From the NCBI GenBank assembly GCA_964057225.1, contig OZ059894.1, positions 16,894,476 to 16,958,475 on the forward strand: a DNA stretch of 64,000 nt. Direction: 5' to 3'. A model generated the notes under the pieces. The model searched no databases. It had not been told where the DNA came from and saw only the letters and a list, made by a program, of their open reading frames with translations. The position numbers were made by a program, and so were the translations under genes. The DNA comes from Auanema rhodensis. Lineage: Eukaryota; Nematoda; Chromadorea; Rhabditida; Rhabditidae. Every line of letters begins with the position of its first letter. Position 1 is the first letter of the stretch. Shown here piece after piece: positions 54,701 to 64,000 of this stretch.

Positions 54701-55926
54701 AGAGTAAAACAGATAGAGAGAGGGAGGGAAGAGAAAGTGAGAGGGAGGAGGGGAAGGAAAGCCCTGGTGTATAAATGATGGATGACAGACAGAATGATAA
54801 AAAGGAAATAAAAGGTACAAGCCAGCGATTGAAAACTGCCAAAAAACTTTTTTTCCCAAACTTTTCAAGTTGATATGAGAAATTGTTCTGGACCAAAGTT
54901 GATTAATTAGATCTATTATAAATATGCTTATAATATATATTTTTTATTCAACACTTCCCATGAATATTTGCGAATGTTTTTCATATCATTGAATACGTTT
55001 TTAAAATTTTTTTTTTCGTAGAAAATCATCTATTATTAGTTTTTTTTTGAAATAACTAAGAATAGCATACTTGTATAGTATGTAGATATATGGATCTATA
55101 TATGGATCTATACATATATGTATATCTCATATATACATGCATAGAGTACAGTAACAAGTTCAGAAAAACTTACTTTTCATCTGATTATTTTATGAAATTC
55201 TTCTACACTTATGGAATTTAAAGAATTCATAATATATTTCATGAAGAAAATATTAAACGAACACAAGCTGAAAGACAAATAACGTTTTGGATGGATGTCC
55301 ACATTTCCGGATATTTTGCACTTTATTTTCTTAACATTCTAGGAAACTAGTACTATATAATGAATCAAGTTATAAAATTTTTTAAAAGAAGAACAATGAA
55401 TTTGAGGAAATATCAAAAGAAAGTTTTTGCTGGTCTGCTCAAATTTTTTTTTGGGAGAAATTTCAATATTGTTATCTTGTTCTTTGAATCTTACAACTTT
55501 CTCAATTCACAATGAGGCGGACTGAAATTGGAGTGGAAAATATTTCCTAGATTTTTAAATTTTAATTTTTAAATATTTTTAGAATTGCTTATAAGTGGAT
55601 CTGACATTGTTGAGAATGTTTCGTTAAAATTGTAATTTAATTGGATATTCCATTAAGCTTTTACGAATTGTGACTGCATCGTGATTTTGCTTGAATTGTA
55701 GTCAACAGCCCATCGTAATATCCTAGAAACATATATAAGAAATATGAAATAACTTATATTTTTTCAGATTGAAATGGTATATGAAGTCTTAATGTGAATC
55801 GTAACTAAGAGCATTTTATTGCGTCCATCGTTACCATGGCAACCTGTCAATGACCAGCCTCTGAGCTCTTATAACGATTTTTATTTTATTGATTTATATT
55901 TATTATTAAAATTATATTTTATCTGA
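48786..55926. other. Purine-rich region upstream of the synaptotagmin-like gene, mostly unassigned
   Basis: No full gene is assembled. GA tracts lie at 50441-50484 and 51653-51693. Weak minus-strand exon candidates: 51125-51181 (see its own entry), a piece ending in a donor at 52425-52426 that reads FDELKPKKSITVGINHD, and a terminal-like piece at 54569-54637. The composition suggests transcription from minus, so these may belong to 5' parts of the synaptotagmin-like gene or to another minus gene. Confidence 0.45.
51125..52515 (-). CDS. Candidate exons of an unidentified minus-strand gene
   Basis: A 19-codon exon (51125-51181) starts at a good acceptor (gctttttctag) and encodes YINRMFNGKLRLTRGALE then TAA. 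A possible upstream exon ends at about 52427 with the donor CATGAT|gtaag; it reads FDELKPKKSITVGINHD and is also phase 0. An acceptor (gttag) near 52510 could open it. The pair joins in frame, but both are short and no family is known. Confidence 0.25.
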
Positions 55927-55930
55927 ATTT

Positions 55931-55935
55931 TTCAG
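55931..55935 (+). promoter_or_regulatory. Probable trans-splice acceptor of the dynein-2 gene
   Basis: aatttttcag ends at 55935, 15 bases before the ATG, with no upstream exon visible; a typical nematode spliced-leader acceptor. Confidence 0.5.
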
Positions 55936-55950
55936 TTATTGCATTAAAAC

Positions 55951-57639
55951 ATGAACATTTGGGATTTAGCTAAGGAAAAATTGAAAGAAAAAGAATCCAA
56001 ATTAGCCGAACTGGACGAAAAATTAGAAAATAGTACGACATCAGGTATATTTTTTAGAAATAGTTACAGTTAAATAAATAACAAATAGTAAATAAATAAA
56101 AATATTCTTAATATTTGATTTAAGTCTCCAGTCAAATACGACTAAGGAGAGAATCAGTTTCAATAGTATGTGGCAGTCGACAATGCGTGAGTTTCCAACA
56201 ATAGTTTTTAATTTAAAATTACCGTTGTTCCAGGGTAAAACAACATTTATACATAAATATTTGGAGAAAAACGAAGAAACCCGACCAACAATTGGTTTAG
56301 ACTATCTATTCGGACGTAGAACAAGAGGAAAAGTTGTTTATTCGATTTTTATGTTCATATTTTTATTTAAAAACTTTTATAGGTGAAAGATTTATGCAAC
56401 ATTTATGAATTAGGTGGTGGAATTAGGCTTACCAATTTACTTCCAGTTCCTCTTAATGTTGAGAATATTGAGTAAAAATAACATAATTTACATTTGTTTT
56501 GAACATTTTTGTTGTAGAGTTACTTCTCTTATATTGGTATTGGATTTAACGAAACCACATGAGATGTGGCTAACTCTCGAAGGAATCATATCAAATGTTA
56601 AAAAAGAAATTGATAAAATTCTTAAGGAAATGTCACAAAATAGTAATATATACTGACAAGTACATAAAGATGATATATACTATTTCTAGATTCAACAGCT
56701 GCACAAAGGTTTCAAGCTGCTCAAGCTGAAAGACTTAAATCATATGGAGTATGTTATCCTTTTTTCATTGTTTTTCAAACTTATTTGGTTATAGGATCAA
56801 ATTCGGATGTGTTCTCCATTAGCCATACCTCTTCTCATTATCGGAGCAAAATATGATGAATTTCAAGTTTCTTAAAAAGTTTTAATATAATCTTAACAAA
56901 AGTTTACAGAATGTTGAATCCGAACAACGTCGAAATATATGTCAATGCTTACGTTTTGTATCATATTATTATGGAGGATCATTAATGGTATGAGAGTGTA
57001 TAATAACAAAAATATTAAATATTCAACACAAAATATAATATTATTCTTATTTACTTCATATTTTATATTTATTTTTTTCTATTTTTTTTAGTTTTATTCA
57101 TCTCGAATGGAATCACTTGTACGTTATGGACGATCTATGTTTAGTCATTTTGCATTAGAAACAGCTATGCCTAAAACAGTTATAACAGATCATAATAAGC
57201 CTTTGCTTGTTCCCACCGGAGAAGATACTTTACAAGTTGATGATTTTGATGTTTCATATCTAATTTATATTCTCAGGATATTGGAGCTCCGCCTGTTGTA
57301 GAAACTTCTTATGCTAGAGCAAGTCAGCCAATCGAGCTATGGAAAGAAGCATTTAACTCCTTATATCCACAAAAGGTTCAGAATATTTCGCCCATTTTTT
57401 GGCTAATAATCAATTTATTAAAGGAATCTAATGAAGTTGGAGATGATCCTACTGTTGATCCATTATTTAAAGAACCATTGATTGATAAATTAATTGAAAG
57501 AAAGCTCAAGGTCTATTATACCTAATCGTCTGATTGCTTTACATTTAAATTCATTTAGGACTTGGAGATATACCAGAAGCAAAAAAAAGATAGAATTGCT
57601 GCTGTAGAAAAAGCAATTACACGTATTGCTGGCTTATAA
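55951..57639 (+). CDS. xbx-1: Cytoplasmic dynein 2 light intermediate chain (XBX-1/DYNC2LI1), 362 aa
   Basis: Twelve exons: 55951-56044, 56125-56186, 56234-56332, 56383-56471, 56518-56642, 56690-56748, 56795-56866, 56910-56987, 57092-57235, 57277-57375, 57424-57510, 57559-57639. The product is the subunit of the dynein that drives retrograde intraflagellar transport in cilia. It has a charged N-terminal helix (6-28), a Ras-like domain with a P-loop at 48-56 (GSRQCGKTT), then PTIGLDYLFGRR, YELGGG, LILVLDLTKP, LLIIGAKYDEF and LRFVSYYYGGSLMF, all in the order of DYNC2LI1 rather than the dynein-1 chain. The C-terminal helix is Lys/Glu-rich. Length is close to the family norm. It lies tail to tail with the Girdin gene, 606 bp apart. 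The symbol is given by homology to the worm gene. Confidence 0.93.
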
Positions 57640-57643
57640 ACAG

Positions 57644-57649
57644 AATAAA
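57644..57649 (+). terminator. Poly(A) signal AATAAA of xbx-1
   Basis: AATAAA begins only four bases after the xbx-1 stop, so a very short 3' UTR is possible. T-rich DNA follows. On minus, TTTATT copies nearby could serve the converging Girdin gene. Confidence 0.4.
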
Positions 57650-58245
57650 TAACATGTTATGTTTATGTATAATATTTTTATTTTAAAACTTTATTATTAA
57701 ATGTATTAATTATTTCTACGCTGTTGTGGGGTCAATCTTCTATGAGGGTGAGGACACGGCTTGAAAGTCGAAGGCCTAAATATACATTTAGATAGATAAT
57801 ACTCTTCAATACATAGGAAGTGGGCAAAAACTCCTCGTTGATTTGAGGCAAAAAGCTGGTGGACATCAGCAAAAACAGAGAAGAACCGTAGGCAGTGTTT
57901 TGAAGCTTAAAGAAACAAAAAAAAAAAGAAAAACATAAGAAAACATAGGTCTGCTGAGGCACAAAAACCGGAAGAGACATAGATGCGATGAGTGTATTTG
58001 GTGTACAAAGGTTGTATGTGTTGATAATGAGTATTCATAACGCATTATGGACAACGACATGTGCACGTATACAGCAAAGAAAAGAATTTAAAAGCTGAAA
58101 AACAAATTGGTGAAACGGCTTAACAGTAGCGTGAATGATATATATGAAAATACTGCTTTAGCACATCCGGAGTAGCAGATAGCAACGGAAAGACTAAACG
58201 AAAAGCTTAGCAGATATGTGGCGAAAGCCTTTGAAACGGAAGGAA

Positions 58246-61200
58246 TCAAACACAGCCATACTCGTACCAAACTGTGCTCTCAGTCGGACCCTTGACTTCT
58301 GCGGCGTTTACATTCTCATATATAGACATGGCCTTATCTACACGTTCATCCTAAAAATAAAATAATTGACTAGGAGTTTAGATTATAAAACAGAATTCTG
58401 TTCCGGAATCTGAATTACCTTTTCTCTGACAAAAGTTCTGCGCTCACCCTCACCAACTACAGCTCTCTCTTCAATAGGAGTATGCTCACTCTTAGGTGTG
58501 GATGAGCATTTAGGAGCGAAAAAAACAGGAGAGTTGTTAACAGGAGTAGAACAATTATCATTTGGAGTCTAAAAGATGAATGAATTAAATATTGAAACAT
58601 TATTTCAATGTTCTTACTGAGCATCTTTGATATGGTGGAGGAGGTTTGGTTTTTGGGTATGGAGGTGGAGGTGGACGAGCACGAAGTGAAGCAGTTACGG
58701 AAGAATTTCGAACAGGAGCTCGAGGAGGAAGATATGATGGAACATCGACAGGACGTTCAGTTCCTAAATAAATTGAATATTGATAAATGAACTAAATTAA
58801 AGTCAAAACTATCTTAGAGAACAAAATCACTAAACACTAGATACAACATTAAAGCGAGAAGCATTAAGTTCGTGCTCAGCCTTTATTCAGCCAGAAAAAA
58901 ATTAAAAAAAGAAAACATACCATTTGATGGTCTTTCTAGAGATCCTGATTGTATGAAAGGTCGTCGATTATTAGAATAAACTCGAACTGATCCTCCGATA
59001 ATATCATTTCGATTACGTAGTCCAGTGTTAAAGAGAGGGAATGCGATAGAATCTGCACAAAGTCACAAAAATTCACAACCACTCACAAAATGAATCGAGC
59101 ATGCAAAAAAAATAAATTAAATATTACACATACCTTTTGCAGTTGTTATAACTTCATAACGAGGAGAAGCACGATCAACATCATCTGATGACGAGCATGT
59201 TGGGGGAAAGATGTCAAATTCATCAGCGCCTGAAGAAGCACACGGTTATGAAAATTAGGAAAGAAATGTTAAAAAAATTATTATAATTAAGAAGTCAATT
59301 AATTAATTTTCTATTGGAATTATAAGGATAGTGGTTTCTGGGTCATGAATAGGATTTGTTTTGTTGTTGTTTTGCGGAGGGGGGGGGGGAAGGGAAGAAG
59401 GATGAAAGACACAAAAGGACAAACAGATACAAACACATGCAAATCTTTAAATTGAAGATAAATATAAATACATTTCTAATTTATTCGACACAGGACAACA
59501 CATATACACAGATAATCAGGCTTCACAGGGATAATAAACAAACATATAAACATATAAACAATATGTATAATATATTATATACTTTTATAAATATATTTTA
59601 CCCATTGAATTATATAATGATTCATATATGAATCAAAGTAAAAAAAAAAATATATATATATCAACATATTTGACATATAACTTTTGGTTATTTTTGACAA
59701 ATACACAAGCTTTTTAACATTTCAATTGAAAAATATATAAAAGGATAGGCTAAGATTTGAAATACCTTGAGAACTTTTGATGAATATTCTATATCATCTA
59801 GCTGTCAATTAATCAAATTTTTAAAAAATAATTCAAAAAAACTTTGAAAACAGCCAAAAATAATTACTTATTCTCGTAAACACTCGAATTCATATCAATC
59901 ATCTTATTTACAGCTGGAGGATCAAATGTTCTCGCGGTACTGTCATCCAGGAATACAATAGCTGGTCGTTTTTTTCGGAACAGGCGTAAACTTGAAAAAC
60001 GACGACTGCCATGTACGGGACAGGGATTTGATGTAGATGATTGGGGTAACGGCTTAATGACATCATCAAGTTCTTTTAAAACTTGACTTTTAATATGTTG
60101 AATGTCAGTCGTATTATTAATTTTGCTTATTTTACAATTATTATTATTACTATTACCATTCATTGTTGATGTAGCTTCATCTGCAGAATAAGTTGAGCTA
60201 TCCTCAGTAGTTGATCCACCGTTTGACGATGGCTGTGATGGTCGACGCTAAAAGAAAATAAATAAAAATTGTTTTCTTCTTTTTGTTTAATGGCTAAACA
60301 TCACATCTTGTAATACAACTTACTCTGCTGATTAGGGCTTTTGCTGCTCGTTTAACTAATGGTTGTTTGCGATCGGGAAATCGCTTACTTTCCATTGATC
60401 TATATTGATCCATGATCTTTTCCTCCAACTTTTCTTTGTGTCGTCTAAGAGCTGCTAATCTTTCCTGCAAAAATTGCATTAGATTGTTATATATCATATT
60501 TCAAGTTAACAGACAACACACATCAACAGATTGTCAATCCTTATTAAGAAATAGAAGAAATCATATAATATCTTACTTGAAACTCCTTCTGTTCTTGATG
60601 ATACATATCTTTATCGTTAAGTGCTCTATGAAGTAGCTCCTTATTCTGCTGTAACAACATATCCACCTGTCTTGCCAGATTCTTACTTTCTTCATCATAA
60701 GTACGATTAAGTTGAGTTAGCATCTGAAAATTCAGAATTATGAATTCATAAAAAAACAAAAGATCAAACTATAAACTAACCTCAATTCGATTGTGTAACT
60801 TGGAAACTTCAATATCTTTCATTTGAAGACTTTTAGTTAAATCATCTACGGTGGCTGTTAATTCCTTGATTGTAGTTCGATTAGCTTGATCACTGATACG
60901 AAGATTTCGAATTTCTGAGCTCAACGAATCATAACCTCTTGATGAGGAATCCTTCTCTTTTCTAAAAAACACAATTTTAATTATAAATTATTGAAATAAT
61001 TCAAAAAACATACTTCAACATATCTAATTCACGTTTGACTGAACCGTGTTCGTTGTGTAAATCAGCATAGGCTCGAAGTTGTTTGTCTTTAGCTGCTCGT
61101 TCTTGTGCAATAATGGTTCTTAATTCTTCTAATTCACGGGTTGGAATTACAACAGGAGCAGCCTGAAATATAAAAAAGATAAATTTCAAATTATTGGTCT

Positions 61201-62942
61201 AATTAGAAATATTATAAAATTATATATTAAAAATATTTTTTTTCTTTTTTTTATGCAAAAAAAAATATTTGTTTATTCAGTTTTTTACTATATAATGTTA
61301 AAACATTATTAGGTATAATAGACGATGTGAGATAAAAAAAAACTCGAAAGATAGAACGATGAGCCGAAAATAAAACGTTTTCGAAAACTCCCGCCCTCTT
61401 AAACCATTCATCGTTCTTCTCTAGTACAAAAGAGAAGAATGATCCAACAAAGAATAGCGAAATGAAAAAAAAAGTAAAGATTATAACAAGCGGTAATAAC
61501 TGAGAAAAGAAGCAAATAGTGAAGATGAAACAAATGGAAAAAAAAAGAGGAAAAAGAAGAAGAAAGTCAGCTGTGCATATGAGTTACAATGGCCAACCAA
61601 AGTTTCGTACATGTGTAGCATAATATGTATGTGGGATGTATTGAATCTAAGGTTAAGTGAAACATTGCACAGTAGTATAACCATTTTTGTTTGAAAATTT
61701 GAACTAAAAATAGTTTGACGAAGTTTTAAAAAAATTATAAGAAAAGAAATTTTTCTAAAAATGAAGTTGGGAAATTTAAGAGTGAAAAAGGAAAAATTTA
61801 AACAAAATTGAAATTTGTTGAAATTTTCTAGAAATAACATGTGGAAGTCATCTAAATTTTAACCAAATGTTCGTTTTAAAATATATTTTGGTTAAGTACT
61901 AAACAACAATAAACACAGCAAACATCTGTACTTTAGATTAGTTCATCTTATAATCTATTGAAGAAAAAAAGAAAAATAATAAACTTAGAAAACTTTTTGA
62001 ATAATGATTTTGATTTTAAAATTAAAACATACTCGTTGATTTCTCATTCTAAGTTTTAAATCTTGATTCTCTTGTTTAGTACGTTCGTAATCTTGAGTCA
62101 AGAGATCGTGAAGATTTTGAAGTCTATCGTGATCTCCCAGAAGAGCTTGATGCATAGTAGCTAATGAATCCTGAAAATGTTGATCATTTATTTAGAAACA
62201 AATGGGTTTTTTGAAGGATAAAAAAAGGTTTTCAAAAATAAATATCTTACAGCGTCTTTCTTTGCTGATTGCCGACTTTTTTCGGCAGTTTCAAGTTGAG
62301 AACGAAGATCTGTGTTATCTTGTCTTTGAAGCTCTTCCTAGAATATAAATAAATTAATATGTTAAATAGGAAAATAGTAAAATAAAAAATAATTTTATTT
62401 GAATAATATTTTTTATTATTAATTCAGTTCAACTTACGAAGGCATTTCTTGCAAAACCTATGACTAGTGCAGAACTTTTCGTTTTCCGGAAGAACATATT
62501 TACTGTTCAACCGTATACGTGATGGATGTATATAGTATATAGTATTACTTCATAATTGCAACTTGTTCAAGTTCATGTTTATGCTTGTTAAGGATTTTAA
62601 CCATAAGATATGAAATTGAGGTTGACAAGACATCAGATTATGTTCAAATGTTGTCATGCCATAGGCAAATCTTGCATTATAGGTTAAATGAAGAAAGGCT
62701 GACATTAAACCGTTTAAGAATATAATCCGTACCGTTTAGCTGTTATGCTAAAGGGAAACTGAAAAATATCCGCGAAAAGAATGTAGGAATATACCCTAAC
62801 TTATATAGTAAAATACAATATTATTTCATATAGATAGTATATATACAAGTTTTATAATATGCTAAAATCAAACCTGTAATTGAAGATTTCGAAGAGAAAC
62901 TTGAAGACGGGCAAGCTCAGTATTCGTAACTGTTGCGTTGGT
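58246..62942 (-). CDS. grdn-1: Girdin/Daple homologue, C-terminal part, long isoform (543 codons seen, 5' end outside)
   Basis: Thirteen exons on minus: 62874-62942, 62251-62337, 62033-62170, 61014-61162, 60781-60961, 60577-60723, 60324-60464, 60157-60247, 59134-59229, 58921-59052, 58618-58763, 58419-58568, 58246-58350. The first seven encode coiled coil, ending in the Girdin signature [16 protein letters not shown], then a basic patch ([18 protein letters not shown]). The rest is a disordered Ser/Pro-rich tail with a [15 protein letters not shown] stretch, ending WYEYGCV. The final GCV is the PDZ ligand known from Daple, which binds Dishevelled. Girdin proteins organise actin, centrosomes and cell polarity; the worm GRDN-1 acts in basal-body positioning. 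The N-terminal hook domain must lie to the right. No classic G-alpha-binding motif was spotted. Confidence 0.9.
59377..59389. repeat. G homopolymer
   Basis: A run of about a dozen G inside a Girdin intron on the + strand. It matters only as a likely length-variable or error-prone site. Confidence 0.8.
59864..60247 (-). CDS. grdn-1: Girdin alternative terminal exon (short isoform)
   Basis: The exon starting at 60247 stays open past an internal donor (ATGAATG|gtaatag, 60156-60155) for 98 more codons to a TAA at 59864-59866. The extra part is not repeat-like throughout: [36 protein letters not shown] and [18 protein letters not shown] are typical coding sequence. The internal donor joins the next exon (59229) in phase 1, whereas the end of the long version cannot be joined in frame to any downstream exon. 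Two isoforms are therefore likely: a short one (431 codons seen) ending VYENK without a PDZ ligand, and a long one ending GCV. RNA evidence would settle it. Confidence 0.65.
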   Translation of the reverse strand, partial: RRPSQPSSNGGSTTEDSSTYSADEATSTMNGNSNNNNCKISKINNTTDIQHIKSQVLKELDDVIKPLPQSSTSNPCPVHGSRRFSSLRLFRKKRPAIVFLDDSTARTFDPPAVNKMIDMNSSVYENK

Positions 62943-64000
62943 CTGGAACAATAACATGTTTACTCAACTATGTTTTATTCAGTTAAGGAAGTCAGTTTTT
63001 GAGATAGACTAAAGGAAAGCCTTGACAATTTTAAAAGGTTAAAGGGGAGTGAACAGACGTGCTTTGATTGATAGTCATTTGGCTGTAATTTACATAGATA
63101 ACAAGAGGCATATCGATGAGGAGCAGTAGACAGAACAGACAAGGATCACTAAAGATGAGAATAAGGGTGTGAGAGTGAGGAAGAGAATGAGAGAGAAATA
63201 GATAGAAATAGGGAGTAGGTTGAAAAAACAAGAATATTAGAGGGTATCTGAGAAGTAGAATTGTCAAAAGAATGGACAGTCACATCTGGCCAAAATGTAT
63301 GTGTTTGTATCTCCACATTAGGCTGAGTAATAGTTGACAAAGAGTTACTGGATGAATTAGAAGAATAAGAATATGGAATGAACAATAATAAGATTTTATT
63401 AGAAAAGGTATAATGATGATGATGATGATGGTATTGAATGAAATAAAGTATAAAGAAATATCTAATAATAATCTTTAACCATTCATTCTTAGATCAAGTT
63501 GACATCGACATATTAACTTCATCATCGTATATTACATCTGATAAGTAATCCTATAATTACAAACAATTTCCTGTTTAGATCGGAAAGAAATCATACATTC
63601 AGGTTCATTTATCCTCTTATACATATCGTATACAAATCTATGGACCTTGACCTAAAGTGGATTTTTTTCATTTTCAGACAATCCACTAAGATCAATAGTG
63701 ATGATGGTGATGTAAGTGATGAATTCAAATGGATATCCGTAAAACTAGTTAACAAAAAAAAGTATACAAAACCGTATAGTATAGATATAGTTAAGGTTTT
63801 AAAGACTATAGGGAATTAATACATCAATCAGTTGACTATATGGTATGAACGTAAATGGCCATGTGGCATTTATGTAGATCTAATTGAATAGAAAACGAAA
63901 ACGTTCTAGTATAATGAGTGAAGGTTAGAATAACAAAAATCGTCTTCATGACAAAAATATTATTTTGAAACAATTATGAATGACTAGAATGTTCAATATT
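62943..64000 (-). other. Girdin intron or further 5' sequence
   Basis: Upstream of exon 62874-62942 no further coiled-coil exon is seen before the window ends. A minus frame near 63240-63385 (Ser/Asn/Thr-rich, with VEIQTHTFWPDV) is protein-like but does not look like Girdin coiled coil and lacks clear splice sites. An ATG trinucleotide repeat lies at about 63413-63430. Confidence 0.5.

Noticed and set aside
1-64000. CRISPR arrays, rRNA, tRNA or transposon ends
   Set aside because: I saw no spaced direct repeats, no rRNA-like block, no clear tRNA fold with A/B boxes and no transposase or reverse-transcriptase motifs. A dedicated scan could still find diverged copies.

Overview
The window is nuclear DNA of a nematode. 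It is very AT-rich. Genes are split by many introns, mostly 40-60 nt, with gt...(t/a)ag ends. Several starts sit just behind a free 3' splice site, as in trans-spliced messages. The protein set also fits: a receptor guanylyl cyclase, two secreted ShK proteins, dynein-2 light intermediate chain (XBX-1) and Girdin (GRDN-1). I cannot name the species.

Layout. 1-15.7 kb: no certain gene; the + strand is pyrimidine-rich with TA and CT repeats and only isolated exon-like islands. 15.8-19.2 kb: exons on +, ending in three well-supported exons (18653-19203) of an unidentified Pro/Ser-rich protein. 20-24.3 kb: purine-rich, with two phase-compatible exons of an unidentified minus-strand gene. 24.6-33.5 kb: a dense + strand block of two tandem ShK genes, a small secreted Cys protein and a 30-exon receptor guanylyl cyclase of 1042 aa. 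34.7-35.4 kb: a small C/EBP-like bZIP on +. 35.8-48.8 kb: a synaptotagmin-14/16-like gene on minus with one 8.7-kb intron that seems to hold a small + strand gene. 48.8-55.9 kb: purine-rich, mostly unassigned, with weak minus-strand exon candidates. 55.95-57.64 kb: XBX-1/DYNC2LI1 on +. 58.2-62.9 kb: the C-terminal part of Girdin/GRDN-1 on minus, running off the right side, with two apparent alternative C-termini.

The exon models for the ShK, secreted, cyclase, bZIP, synaptotagmin, dynein and Girdin genes were joined by hand. Each keeps one open frame with consistent intron phase, which is the main evidence for them. Three genes touch cilia or sensory signalling (cyclase, dynein-2 subunit, Girdin), and XBX-1 and GRDN-1 lie tail to tail. 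I did not see a clearly new multi-gene system. The best leads are the alternative Girdin tail that adds or removes a PDZ ligand, the bZIP lacking the invariant Asn, the two-module ShK pair, and a strand composition that appears to follow transcription direction and points to long unannotated transcription units.
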